Shown here piece after piece: positions 27,701-36,053 of a DNA stretch of 64,000 nt. The DNA is from Ignavibacteriota bacterium (GTDB lineage Bacteria; Bacteroidota; Ignavibacteria; Ignavibacteriales; Melioribacteraceae): contig PAAX01000002.1 in NCBI GenBank assembly GCA_002698995.1, forward strand, positions 1 through 64,000, given 5' to 3'. Both the position numbers and the translations under genes were made by a program. Every line of letters begins with the position of its first letter. The first letter of the stretch is position 1. The notes beneath the pieces are model-generated. The model had not been told where the DNA came from, made no database searches, and was given only the letters and a program-made list of their open reading frames with translations.

Positions 27701-28246
27701 GAAAAAGAGAGGAAGCTTTTCGTTATCCTAAAAGAAATTATGAGGATGATAAGAAACAACACAATTTCTGAATACTCATGCAATCCCATTGAAGTAATTG
27801 ATCAAGTGTTGGAAGCTAATAAGACAATGATTAAAAAAAATCATGTAAATGTTGAATTTATTTATCCGGCTGAATTAAAAAAATATGCGTTAATAAAAGC
27901 CAATGAACTTGCAGATATAATTGATAATTCAGTTGTAAATGCTGTTAAATCATTTAAAGAAAAAATTAATTGTTCAATAATTATTGAAGTAAAATGGGTT
28001 GCCCCAAAATTTAGAATAACTATTATGAATAACGGTGAAGAAATTTCGATAGAAAATAAAGAAAAGATTTTTGAAAAAGGATTTTCGACTCTTAGCAGTT
28101 CCGGTTTTGGGTTATTTAATTCAAGAAATATTTTAATTAAATACGGCGGCAGATTAATTCTGCAAAGTTCAACTTCACAATGGACTAACTTCTTAATAGA
28201 ATTAAACGAAGGATATATTAATGAAACCTCATATTCTGATAATTGA
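24734..28246 (+). CDS. receptor histidine kinase with VCBS/FG-GAP and ASPIC/UnbV-like ectodomain
   Basis: A 1170-residue protein. Signal peptide (MKLLINLIFATYFSLLLTG); a YVTN/regulator-propeller-like region (about 20-290); seven calcium-type VCBS/FG-GAP motifs (about 320-660: DFNNDGYTD, DLNNDYYDD, DIDNDGDLD, DVDNDGDLD, DIDNDGDLD, DVNNDGYLD, DIDYDGDLD); an ASPIC/UnbV-like beta domain (about 683-770); three membrane helices (about 795-890); a helical linker with FSHGEW (His900, possible phospho-acceptor); and a HATPase domain with DNSVVNA (N box), IFEKGFSTLSSSGFGLF (G2). The G1 motif reads NNGEEI, lacking the usual Asp. Overlaps the sigma-54 activator gene by 26 bases. Probably senses an extracellular or cell-surface ligand and phosphorylates that activator. 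Confidence 0.85.
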   Translation: MKLLINLIFATYFSLLLTGGERFKWTEISFPSEDNSFRIIDVAENNDIWLHDLQFNIYRSSANGWIKYNTSYNDSLTPVKIIKIDENKFFAWAFDTKYFSHIKIFENGNWTNLNYIVDVPLNSVVKVDENDYYIHGNFGRLIRLKDNRFIPIKNPFKNHIWSAIKSHDGTIWFGTKYDGIYKYKNEIFTKVDFADNSNYEIISLIEVNKIIYAYHNEYNIFELRDNKFQKVNKSLAEISGSLYDSKIGITSYSVLKDSLQVKVNYPSKFQPSQVFIKNDSLVFMISDNKLFRGNRYNNFYFYELAGSYLVDGAEQSSSTQSFFNDFNNDGYTDLIVGNVYPPELNNLYVGNNQFPFQERLFKLDDELKDLAIRIYDFADLNNDYYDDVIVSIIDSIGSGISVYWNNKDFTFTKHKTLYSPEYLLKSPVRNIESVDIDNDGDLDINLSYYYGKEDQPGNDIFFTNSFNGQFFELDTSYNELSKGWNAKSTFADVDNDGDLDWFQSVIWWKDRLHLNEYGKFINVSKTHLDDKVFQNTHGSGFADIDNDGDLDLIRSSDEQLVSISLNNGKGIFKDATDSLINRFNNFTQFSYSGHKSINIFDVNNDGYLDILLVTKFTSNNNTTLLLNEKGKAFKSYNDFGISKDSQFYNSAVADIDYDGDLDIYLIKNGKNLLLVNNLDDENYIRIKLVGVASNTSAKNSKIWLYRNNTDSLVGYRETGINNFSTTHKNEDIIHFGADKNFLYDVKIQFQSGNIVTVNNIKPPYKLTINEDDGIYKDALVFGNTLFNLTMESEIQFYAVIIFITIIMIGLSIKYGHEKFNWDIRLSIGLVIVNFSFFWIILLLSYDSQSLFLKFALPSIIASFGVIIPNLVFLSLKSNIIKRNISDYKDELLNQVINFSHGEWALKNINSLIFLQQSIPPDINENEKYKKQLKERINTFNSLTIKSIEKIISISQQIDFEKESTKHLKQTVEEIKILNKKIISNDFFFTEKERKLFVILKEIMRMIRNNTISEYSCNPIEVIDQVLEANKTMIKKNHVNVEFIYPAELKKYALIKANELADIIDNSVVNAVKSFKEKINCSIIIEVKWVAPKFRITIMNNGEEISIENKEKIFEKGFSTLSSSGFGLFNSRNILIKYGGRLILQSSTSQWTNFLIELNEGYINETSYSDN

Positions 28247-29606
28247 TGATGACATTGATTTTATAAACGATTTTTCTTTAGTACTGGATGAAGATTATAA
28301 ATGCTCTTTTGCATTAAACGGACATGATGCAATATCACTAATTCAAGATTCCGTTCCAGATGTAATACTGCTTGATCTTATGCTGGGGAATGAAGATAAC
28401 GGTCTTGAATTGTTAAATAAATTACAAAAAGTTGAAGATGTTCCGGTAATTATGGTAACTGATTATGCTTCGGTACAGACAGCGGTTGAAGCTTTGAAAT
28501 TAGGAGCTTCTGATTATATCTCCAAAACTACAAATCTAACCGAACTAAAAATATTGATTGAAAAAACTATCAATCAAAAGATATTAAAAAATCATGCGCT
28601 CTCTTTAGAAGAACAGTTGAATAAAGATTACAAAACCATTATTGGTGAAAGCGAAGCGATTAAAGATGTTTATTATAAAATAAAATTATATGCCAATACC
28701 GACAGTACCATTCTGATTACCGGTGAAAGCGGCGTTGGCAAAGAGTTGGTTGCAAGACAAGTTCACTTTTTCAGTAATCGAAAAATGTTCCCCTTTATTG
28801 CAATTAACTGTGCTGCAATTCCAAGAGAGCTTTTGGAAAGTGAATTATTCGGACATGAAAAAGGGGCTTTTACCGGTGCAGATAAAAGAAAGATCGGAAA
28901 ATTTGAATTGGCTTCTTCAGGTACAATCTTTCTTGATGAAATTTCTGAGCTTGATCCTAATGCACAGGTAAAATTATTAAGAGTTATTCAAGAGAAAGAA
29001 TTTGAAAGAATTGGAGGAAATAATACTATAAAATCGAATGTTAGAATTATTGCTGCAACAAATAAAAACTTATTTCATTTGGTTAAAGAAAATAAATTTA
29101 GAGAAGATTTGTTCTACAGATTAGATGTCCTTCCAATAAACGTTCCCCCTTTAAGAGCCAGAAAAGGAGATATCCCCATTTTAGTAAATCATTTTATTGC
29201 TAAAGCATGTGAGGAAATGAAAATTCCGTTAAAATCAATTTCGGACAATGCTATGGATATTTTAATTAATTATGATTGGCCCGGAAATATTAGAGAACTT
29301 CAGAATTTTATCACAAGAGCAGTTATTCTCTCAGAAGGGAATAAAATTACAATAAATGATTTGGATATGAATCTTAATTCTACCGATAAAGATTTATTTG
29401 ATTTTGATATTGAAAAAATCCCTTCAACTTGGGAAGAAATGGATCAATTAAGAAAAGAAGTTGCCGATCAAGCATCAAGAAAAGTTGAACGATTATATCT
29501 ACAAAGGCTATTGGATAAATTTGAAGGAAATATAACTAAAGCAGCCGAACATGCTGGCATTAACAGAACAAACCTTCATAAGATGATAAGAAAATGCGGA
29601 TTATAA
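28221..29606 (+). CDS. NtrC-family sigma-54-dependent response regulator
   Basis: A 461-residue regulator: receiver (1-120; IIDDDID acidic pocket, Asp52 in LLDLML), AAA+ ATPase (about 135-375; Walker A GESGVGKE, sigma-54 loop GAFTGAD, Walker B-like IFLDEISEL, arginine finger region DLFYRLDV), and a Fis-type helix-turn-helix at the C-terminus (GNITKAAEHAGINRTNLHKM). It activates RNA polymerase carrying sigma-54 once phosphorylated. Its start lies inside the 3' end of the kinase gene, which strongly implies they work as a pair. The adjacent divergent surface-protein operon is the obvious candidate target. Confidence 0.95.
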   Translation: MKPHILIIDDDIDFINDFSLVLDEDYKCSFALNGHDAISLIQDSVPDVILLDLMLGNEDNGLELLNKLQKVEDVPVIMVTDYASVQTAVEALKLGASDYISKTTNLTELKILIEKTINQKILKNHALSLEEQLNKDYKTIIGESEAIKDVYYKIKLYANTDSTILITGESGVGKELVARQVHFFSNRKMFPFIAINCAAIPRELLESELFGHEKGAFTGADKRKIGKFELASSGTIFLDEISELDPNAQVKLLRVIQEKEFERIGGNNTIKSNVRIIAATNKNLFHLVKENKFREDLFYRLDVLPINVPPLRARKGDIPILVNHFIAKACEEMKIPLKSISDNAMDILINYDWPGNIRELQNFITRAVILSEGNKITINDLDMNLNSTDKDLFDFDIEKIPSTWEEMDQLRKEVADQASRKVERLYLQRLLDKFEGNITKAAEHAGINRTNLHKMIRKCGL

Positions 29607-29635
29607 TTTTTTAAATAACAAAAAATAATTTGATC

Positions 29636-29666
29636 AAGAGCCAAACTCTTTTCGGAGTTGACTCTT
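29636..29666. terminator. hairpin between convergent genes
   Basis: AAGAG-x-CAAACTC and GAGTTG-x-CTCTT pair with small bulges around TTTTCG. It lies 30 bases after the activator stop and 16 before the end of the convergent dehydrogenase gene. No T run follows, so intrinsic termination is only possible. Confidence 0.4.
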
Positions 29667-29681
29667 AACTCTTACAAAAAA

Positions 29682-32507
29682 CTAATCTGTAACTTTATCA
29701 ACAAGATAAACTATTGATTTATATTCAATACCGCTGTGAAGTGATAAACCTATTTCACATGTTTTACTAGTTGAATAACCTTCAGTACAATTTTCGGGCA
29801 GACTGGATTTCAGATTTCTTAATGCTGATTTATTAAGTTCAGGATAAGTGAAACCTCTATCGCCGGCAAAACCGCAGCATCCAACTTCTTTTGGAATAAT
29901 TACATTGTCCGTACAAAGTTTTGCAAGTTTTTCAAACTTCTCAGTCAATCCCATTTTGGTTGAACTGCATGTTGTGTGAATTGTAATTACATCTTCAACT
30001 TTTTTGAAATTCAGTTTATCAACAAGATGCTCTAAAATAAATTCTATCGGCTCATATATTTTTAATTCTTTCTTCGCCTTTTGCATATACTCTTTCATTC
30101 TGTATAGGCAAGGACTTGTATCAAACAAAATAGGATACTTTCCATTTTCAGATTTCTCAATGAGGGAAGCTAAAAGCTCATCACTTTTATAATCTGCTTG
30201 TTTAATAAATCCCTTGCTTGAAAAAGGCATTCCACAGCATAAAGAATCTATTTTGGTAGGATACAAAACTTCATATCCAGCTTTATTAAGCAGCTTTAAT
30301 GTTATGTATGTCTGCGAATATTTTTCATTCGTTTCTTTCTGCAATCCAAAGCTTCTGCTTATACAGCTTGGAAAATAAACTACTTTCAAATCACTGCTTA
30401 AACTAAGATTTGGTAAAGGGTAGTCAGCCCCTTTAGGCATTGCTTCATTCCAATGAGGGATTAATCCCTTTGAAATATTACTTAATGAATTACTTAAATA
30501 GTTAAGAGTATCGGTTCCTAAAAGCTTGTGAAACAAATGGACAAAATTAAGTCCATGCTTAGCACTTCGTGATATTATTGAAAAGTTGCGAGCAATAAAA
30601 TCAGCAGCAAACTCTGCCGAATGAGAAATCTTCTCCGATCTAATTTCTTTAATTAGTTTCCCTGTATCAATATCAACCGGACAGCTGGTAGCACAAAGTC
30701 CATCTGTTGCACAAGTTTCGTTTCCTAAATAATCATAATCGCTAAGCAATGAATTAAGCTCTAGATGCTGCGATGAATTTTTCTTTCTTTGATTTATTTC
30801 ACGCCAGACTGTTATTCTTTGTCGTGGTGTAAGTGTAACATCTTTTGATGGACAATTGACTTCACAAAATCCGCATTCAATACATTTATCTATAATCGGA
30901 TTTGCTTCGGGCAGAGGTTTTAAATTCTTAAGATGAATTTCACTATCATCATTAATAATTACACCAGGATTAAGAATATTTTTCGGATCAAATAATTTCT
31001 TTATTTCTTTCATTAAATGATAAGCATCTTCGCCCCATTCTTTCTTAACAAAAGGAGCCATGTTTCTTCCGGTTCCATGTTCAGCTTTTAATGATCCGTC
31101 ATATTTATCAACTACTAAATCTGTTATTTCATTCATGAAATTTTTATACCGCTCAATTTCATTTGGATCGGCGAAATCCTGACTAATAACAAAATGAATA
31201 TTTCCCGAAAGTGAATGTCCCCAAATAATTGCTTCATCATAATTATATTTTTTAAATAACTGCTGTAAATCCAAAACCGCATCGGCAAGATCGGATGTAG
31301 GAAAATTTAAGTCCTCTATTATTACAGTTGTACCGTTTCGTCTGCTTTTACATACTGTTGGAAATAATCCTTTTCGTACGTCCCAAAGTTTTTTATATTC
31401 TTTTTTATCAGTAGTAAATTCAACTTCTCTTTCTTTTGCTAGATGATCAATCGAATGAATGATTTGATCTATCTGAATTTTTAATTGATTTTCATCAAAG
31501 GCATTTGTTTCAACAAGTAATGCGGCGGCATTTTCATTTAGTTCTTTTAGGTATGCCGGCATTCCATCAATATCTTCAACCGATTTTAATGCAGCTCTAT
31601 CCATAATTTCCGAAGCAGCAACCGGAAGTTCTTTGAATATTGGAATAGCATCACAAGCAGATTTTATATCCTTAAACAGAATTAACGATGTAGCTTTATA
31701 TGGCGGATCGTCAACTGTCTTAAGTGTTATCTCTGAAATAAATCCTAATGTTCCTTCCGAGCCGATCATCAAATGAGAAATAATTTCAAAAGGATCGTCA
31801 AAATCAATTAATGAATTTATTCCATATCCAGTTGTATTCTTTATATCAAATTTCTTTTTGATTTTGCCGGTTAGTTTTTCATTCCCTTTTACTTCAGCAG
31901 AAAGCTTCTTAATACTTTCAATGAATTCAGAATTATTCTTTTGAAACTCAACCTTGCTCAATTCATCAGAAGTATCAAGTATAGTTCCGTCTTGAAAAAT
32001 AATTCTCAATGATTTTAATGTATTGTAAGTATTCTTTGCAATTCCGCTTGTCATTCCGCTTGCATTATTAGAAGCAATGCCGCTTATCATTGATGAATTA
32101 ATTGAAGCTGGATCAGGACCAATTTTTTTATGAAATTGAGCTAAATATAAATTTGCGAACCCACCAACCAAAGCCGGCTGCATTTTTATCTCTTCGCTAT
32201 TTTCAGAAATATTATAATTGTTCCAAGATCGATCTAATTGAAGAATTACGGAATCGCTAATTGCTTGTCCCGATAAGCTTGTACCGGCAGCTCTGAAAGT
32301 GATGGGAATTTCAAAACTATTGCAAAGTGAAATAATTTTCTGCGCTTCAATTTCATTTGCAGCTCTTACAACTATTTTGGGAATTAATCTGTAGAAACTT
32401 GCATCGGTGCCGTATGCTAATGTTCTTAACTCATCAATAAATATTCTTTCTGATGGGATTACTTTTTTTAGTTCACTGTAGAGATCGTAATATTTGCCGC
32501 TTAACAT
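29682..32507 (-). CDS. FAD-linked oxidase fused to Fe-S and CCG domains (glycolate/D-lactate dehydrogenase type)
   Basis: A 941-residue fusion corresponding to GlcD plus GlcF-like parts. N-terminal FAD-binding PCMH domain (about 30-240; FRAAGTSLSGQA, PDPASINSSMISGIASNNASGM), FAD-oxidase C-terminal domain (about 260-520; ends AEHGTGRNMAPFV), two 4Fe-4S sites (CIECGFCEVNCPS and CATDGLCATSCPVD), then two cysteine-rich CCG domains (CCGMPFSS; CCGFAGDRGF). Such proteins oxidise D-lactate, glycolate or other 2-hydroxyacids and feed the quinone pool at the inner face of the membrane. The exact substrate is not decidable. A perfect palindrome lies about 85 bases upstream of the start. Confidence 0.9.
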   Translation of the reverse strand: MLSGKYYDLYSELKKVIPSERIFIDELRTLAYGTDASFYRLIPKIVVRAANEIEAQKIISLCNSFEIPITFRAAGTSLSGQAISDSVILQLDRSWNNYNISENSEEIKMQPALVGGFANLYLAQFHKKIGPDPASINSSMISGIASNNASGMTSGIAKNTYNTLKSLRIIFQDGTILDTSDELSKVEFQKNNSEFIESIKKLSAEVKGNEKLTGKIKKKFDIKNTTGYGINSLIDFDDPFEIISHLMIGSEGTLGFISEITLKTVDDPPYKATSLILFKDIKSACDAIPIFKELPVAASEIMDRAALKSVEDIDGMPAYLKELNENAAALLVETNAFDENQLKIQIDQIIHSIDHLAKEREVEFTTDKKEYKKLWDVRKGLFPTVCKSRRNGTTVIIEDLNFPTSDLADAVLDLQQLFKKYNYDEAIIWGHSLSGNIHFVISQDFADPNEIERYKNFMNEITDLVVDKYDGSLKAEHGTGRNMAPFVKKEWGEDAYHLMKEIKKLFDPKNILNPGVIINDDSEIHLKNLKPLPEANPIIDKCIECGFCEVNCPSKDVTLTPRQRITVWREINQRKKNSSQHLELNSLLSDYDYLGNETCATDGLCATSCPVDIDTGKLIKEIRSEKISHSAEFAADFIARNFSIISRSAKHGLNFVHLFHKLLGTDTLNYLSNSLSNISKGLIPHWNEAMPKGADYPLPNLSLSSDLKVVYFPSCISRSFGLQKETNEKYSQTYITLKLLNKAGYEVLYPTKIDSLCCGMPFSSKGFIKQADYKSDELLASLIEKSENGKYPILFDTSPCLYRMKEYMQKAKKELKIYEPIEFILEHLVDKLNFKKVEDVITIHTTCSSTKMGLTEKFEKLAKLCTDNVIIPKEVGCCGFAGDRGFTYPELNKSALRNLKSSLPENCTEGYSTSKTCEIGLSLHSGIEYKSIVYLVDKVTD

Positions 32508-32589
32508 TTTATGAGTCCGTTATAGAAAAAATTTTCTTTTTATTCGTTTCTTGCTGGAGATTTCCGGATTGTCTGCTTAACAACAAGCA

Positions 32590-32608
32590 AACTGTATTAA
32601 TTACAGTT
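32590..32608. promoter_or_regulatory. perfect palindrome upstream of the FAD/Fe-S dehydrogenase gene
   Basis: AACTGTA-TTAAT-TACAGTT is a 7-bp perfect dyad with a five-base spacer, about 85-100 bases before the minus-strand start. The size and symmetry suit a dimeric regulator; no regulator gene is adjacent. Confidence 0.45.
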
Positions 32609-32684
32609 AATGCTGCTCACTTCAACTAAGGTTATTCAGTATATCGTAAAGCGAAATCCAGAAATTACAAACCAAAATTATCTA

Positions 32685-34073
32685 TTAACTATTACATGCT
32701 TTTTCAACTTCATCAACCGATTTTGGAATTGGTTTACCCAATACTTTACTGCTGTTCTCTGTTAATAAAACATCATCTTCAATTCTAATTCCGCCAAAAT
32801 CTCTATATTTATCAACTTCATCGTAGTTAATAAAATCAGCATGTTTGTTTTCCCCTTTCCAAATGTCAATTAATTGAGGAATAAAATAAATACCGGGTTC
32901 AACGGTTAAAACAAAACCGGGTTGAAGAGTTTTAGCCAATCTTAAATAAGCTAACCCAAATTGATCACTTCTTTTTGTGTCTTCATCATAACCAACAAAT
33001 GCTTCTCCAAGTCCTTCAAGATCATGAACATCAAGTCCGAGCATATGCCCTAAACCATGAGGAAAAAATAAAGCATGTGCTCCGTTGGCTACGGCATCAT
33101 CAACATTTCCTTTCATTAACCCTAATTCTTTTAATCCTTTTGCTATAACCTTTGCCGAATGCAGATGAACTTCGCGGTATTTAATTCCCGGTTTAATCAT
33201 CTCAATAGCTTCAAGCTGACTTTTCAAAACGATGTTGTATATGTTTTTTTGTTTTTCAGTAAATTTACCGCTCACAGGAAAACTTCTTGTAATATCACTT
33301 GCATAGTGAAGCAAAGATTCAGCACCGGAATCGAGTACTAAAAGATCACCATCTTTCATTACATTATTGTGATTATGATTATGAAGAGTTTCACCATGAA
33401 TTGAAAAGATTATAGGGAAACTTACACCGCTTCCTTTAGCTAAAGCAATTCCTTCTATTGCTCCAAAAACTTCGCGCTCAATCATTCCGGGTCTCGACAT
33501 TTTCATAGCAGTCTTATTCATCAAATAACTAATCTCTAACGCCTTTTCAATTTCTTCAACTTCTTCTTCACTTTTGACCGAACGTTGAGCAATTACTGCT
33601 TTGGTCAGTTCAATTGAAGAATATTTGTTAACATACTTGGCATTAATCCCGAGCCATTCTTGAAATTCAATTATGATATCATGTTTGTACTGCGGAAGAA
33701 AATGTACTTTTCTGCCGGAAGCTAAAGCTGACTGCAAATAGGTTTTTAATTCGGAGAAAGGTTTTGTTTTTGTTACTCCAACTTTTTCCGATCTCTCTTT
33801 TAATGGAGTTTCATAGCCCATCCACACTACATCATCAATATCTCTGTCATTGCCAAATATTATCGATTCATTTTTATCAACATCAATTAGACCGGCAAGA
33901 TTGCTTTGATCTAATCCAAAGTAATAAAGGAAGGAACTATCTTGTCTGAAATGGTAAGTATTTGCCGGATAATTCATTGGAGTTTCATTATTCCCCGGGA
34001 AAAACAAAATACCGGATTTAATTTGTTCTGTTAATCTTTCTCTTCTCTCTTTGTAAGTTTCGGAACTAAACAT
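32685..34073 (-). CDS. pepP: Xaa-Pro aminopeptidase (M24B)
   Basis: A 462-residue metallopeptidase that removes N-terminal residues preceding proline. N-terminal creatinase-like domain (about 1-170) with FFPGNNETPMNYPANTYHFRQDSSF, then the pita-bread catalytic domain. The metal ligands are in LVLDSGAE and ASDITRSFP (two Asp), GLGHMLGLDVHD (His), TVEPGIYF (Glu) and RIEDDVLLTE (Glu). The ATG is selected because AGGAG lies five bases upstream; an in-frame GTG two codons earlier would overlap that site. Single gene, cytoplasmic. Confidence 0.93.
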   Translation of the reverse strand: MFSSETYKERRERLTEQIKSGILFFPGNNETPMNYPANTYHFRQDSSFLYYFGLDQSNLAGLIDVDKNESIIFGNDRDIDDVVWMGYETPLKERSEKVGVTKTKPFSELKTYLQSALASGRKVHFLPQYKHDIIIEFQEWLGINAKYVNKYSSIELTKAVIAQRSVKSEEEVEEIEKALEISYLMNKTAMKMSRPGMIEREVFGAIEGIALAKGSGVSFPIIFSIHGETLHNHNHNNVMKDGDLLVLDSGAESLLHYASDITRSFPVSGKFTEKQKNIYNIVLKSQLEAIEMIKPGIKYREVHLHSAKVIAKGLKELGLMKGNVDDAVANGAHALFFPHGLGHMLGLDVHDLEGLGEAFVGYDEDTKRSDQFGLAYLRLAKTLQPGFVLTVEPGIYFIPQLIDIWKGENKHADFINYDEVDKYRDFGGIRIEDDVLLTENSSKVLGKPIPKSVDEVEKACNS

Positions 34074-34256
34074 TATCACTCCTCTATTAACATCTAAAAA
34101 TTTCTTTTATTAATATAAGAAAATGCTTACTTGATGTTTCGTAATTGTTTGCAGCAGTAGCACAAGTTTTAATACTGTTTATATTTTGGATAGAGTGTCT
34201 TTAGCTCTCAATATAAAACCTAGATTTTTATTGCCATTTTTCTTTGTGATGTTTAT

Positions 34257-34276
34257 TTTGGATAAAGTCATCCAAA
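34257..34276. promoter_or_regulatory. inverted repeat just upstream of the octaheme cytochrome gene
   Basis: TTTGGAT-N6-ATCCAAA is a perfect 7-bp dyad ending 13 bases before the ATG. A related half site, TTTTGGATAGAG, occurs about 70 bases further upstream in the same orientation as the left arm. A regulator bound here would overlap the ribosome site or transcript start. Confidence 0.45.
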
Positions 34277-34289
34277 TAGCAAAAACTAT

Positions 34290-35756
34290 ATGAAAACTCT
34301 CTTTATGATTTTACTACCGGTTATGTTTTTAACCGGATTATCATTCGTTACAGAACAGCCTTACAGCGATGAAACTCAAGCCTGTATTGATTGTCACTCA
34401 ACCATTACTCCGGGAATTGTTAAGGATTGGGAAAAAAGTCTCCACTCAAAAACAACAATTAACGATGCATTAAAAAAGGAAATGTTAGCCAGAAGAATTT
34501 CTATTACAGAAAACAATTCTAATGTATCAGGAGAAATTATTATAGGCTGTTACGAATGCCATTCTCAAAATATTGAATTGCACGCAGATAATTTTGATCA
34601 CTTTGGATATCAGATTAATGTTGTAGTTTCACCAAAAGATTGTGCGGTTTGTCATCCAACAGAAGTTGAGCAGTATACAGGAACAAAAAAATTCCATGCA
34701 AATGACAACCTTACTAAAAATCCTACATACCATGCTTTAGTAAAAACAACAACCGCAATTAAAGATGTTGTTGACGGTGAGATTGAAATATCCAGAGAAA
34801 GTGAAATTAATGCAAATGAAACTTGCTATGCTTGTCATGGTACAGAAGTTAAAGTTGATGGAATGCGAATAATTGAATCTGATCTTGGAGAAATCGAAGT
34901 TCCAAATTTAACAAACTGGCCAAATCAAGGTGTCGGTAGAATTAATCCTGATGGAAGCAGAGGAGCATGTACATCTTGTCATCCAAGACACAGTTTCTCA
35001 ATTGAAGTTGCGCGAAAACCTTATACTTGCGGACAATGCCATCTTGAACCTGACGTTCCGGCTTACAATGTTTATAAAGAAAGCAAACATGGAAATATTT
35101 TTGAATCGAAAAAATCAGAGATGACTTTTGATTCAGTCCCATGGGTTGTGGGTAAAGATTTTAAGGTTCCAACTTGTGCATCATGCCATAATAGCTTAAT
35201 TACTGATGAAAATGGAGTTGTTGTTTCTGAAAGGACTCACAATTTCAGTTCAAGAATATGGGTTAGAATATTCGGATTAATTTATTCTCATCCGCAGATT
35301 GCAAAAGGAAGCACTTATGAAATTGTGAATCAAGATGGATTAGGATTACCAACCACTTTCGACGGCAGACTTGCAGATGGTTTAATTGATGAAACCGAGC
35401 AAAAGAATAGAAAAGATATAATGAGCGGACTATGTAAATCTTGCCATTCATCATCATGGGTCAGCAGCCAATTATCAAAAATTGAAAAAGTAAATAAAGA
35501 AGCTGATGATATAGTTGCAGCAGCTACAAAGTTAATGCTTCATGCATGGGAAATGAGAATAGAAAATTCTGAAAATCCATTCGATGAAAATATCGAAAAC
35601 CTTTGGGTTAAACAGTGGCTGTTCTATGCCAATTCAATAAGATATGCAACAGCTATGATGGGTCCGGACTATGCAGCATTTAAAAACGGCTGGACCGAAG
35701 CATCTCACAATCTTCAAAAAATGAACGACCTCATTAAGCAAAAGTCTAATAAATGA
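34290..35756 (+). CDS. octaheme c-type cytochrome, hydroxylamine oxidoreductase family
   Basis: A 488-residue exported protein (signal peptide MKTLFMILLPVMFLTGLSFV) with eight CxxCH heme sites: CIDCH32, CYECH87, CAVCH118, CYACH179, CTSCH227, CGQCH247, CASCH296 and CKSCH382 (number = first Cys). The spacing, the CYACHGT catalytic-heme region and the helical C-terminus with MMGPDYAAFKNGW match the HAO/epsilon-Hao family. In oxidative HAO a Tyr after the WHG-like segment cross-links to the catalytic heme; here the comparable place reads NGWTEAS, with no Tyr. I therefore infer a reductive enzyme (nitrite, nitric oxide or hydroxylamine to ammonium) rather than an oxidase. It depends on the cytochrome maturation genes encoded next. 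Confidence 0.85.
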   Translation: MKTLFMILLPVMFLTGLSFVTEQPYSDETQACIDCHSTITPGIVKDWEKSLHSKTTINDALKKEMLARRISITENNSNVSGEIIIGCYECHSQNIELHADNFDHFGYQINVVVSPKDCAVCHPTEVEQYTGTKKFHANDNLTKNPTYHALVKTTTAIKDVVDGEIEISRESEINANETCYACHGTEVKVDGMRIIESDLGEIEVPNLTNWPNQGVGRINPDGSRGACTSCHPRHSFSIEVARKPYTCGQCHLEPDVPAYNVYKESKHGNIFESKKSEMTFDSVPWVVGKDFKVPTCASCHNSLITDENGVVVSERTHNFSSRIWVRIFGLIYSHPQIAKGSTYEIVNQDGLGLPTTFDGRLADGLIDETEQKNRKDIMSGLCKSCHSSSWVSSQLSKIEKVNKEADDIVAAATKLMLHAWEMRIENSENPFDENIENLWVKQWLFYANSIRYATAMMGPDYAAFKNGWTEASHNLQKMNDLIKQKSNK

Positions 35757-35774
35757 GAATTATTTTTCTCTCTA

Positions 35775-35810
35775 ATAAGGAGATTTTAACAAATCTCCTT
35801 ATATTTTTCT
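35775..35810 (+). terminator. intrinsic terminator after the octaheme cytochrome gene
   Basis: A 12-bp perfect stem (AT-AAGGAGATTT with its complement) and a TAAC loop, followed by ATTTTTCTC. It separates the cytochrome from the ccm operon. In the remaining 243 bases before ccmC I see no gene or clear promoter. Confidence 0.85.
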
Positions 35811-36053
35811 CATAGAATTATTTGGATTAAAGATTCTATTATCTTATTTTGTTTTAGCAAATGTTTCGATTTCAACTAATAATTGAGATTTTATGATTAA
35901 AATAAGCTTTATTGATTTTAAAAAATTAGCAGTTTCTGGTTATTCACATAATTACTAAATTATGACTTTCATTCCGATTAGTCTTGAATAAAAGACTATT
36001 TTGGTCTAATTTTTGTTCTTAATATTTACTTAATTTTTTATAGAAAGGTAAAC

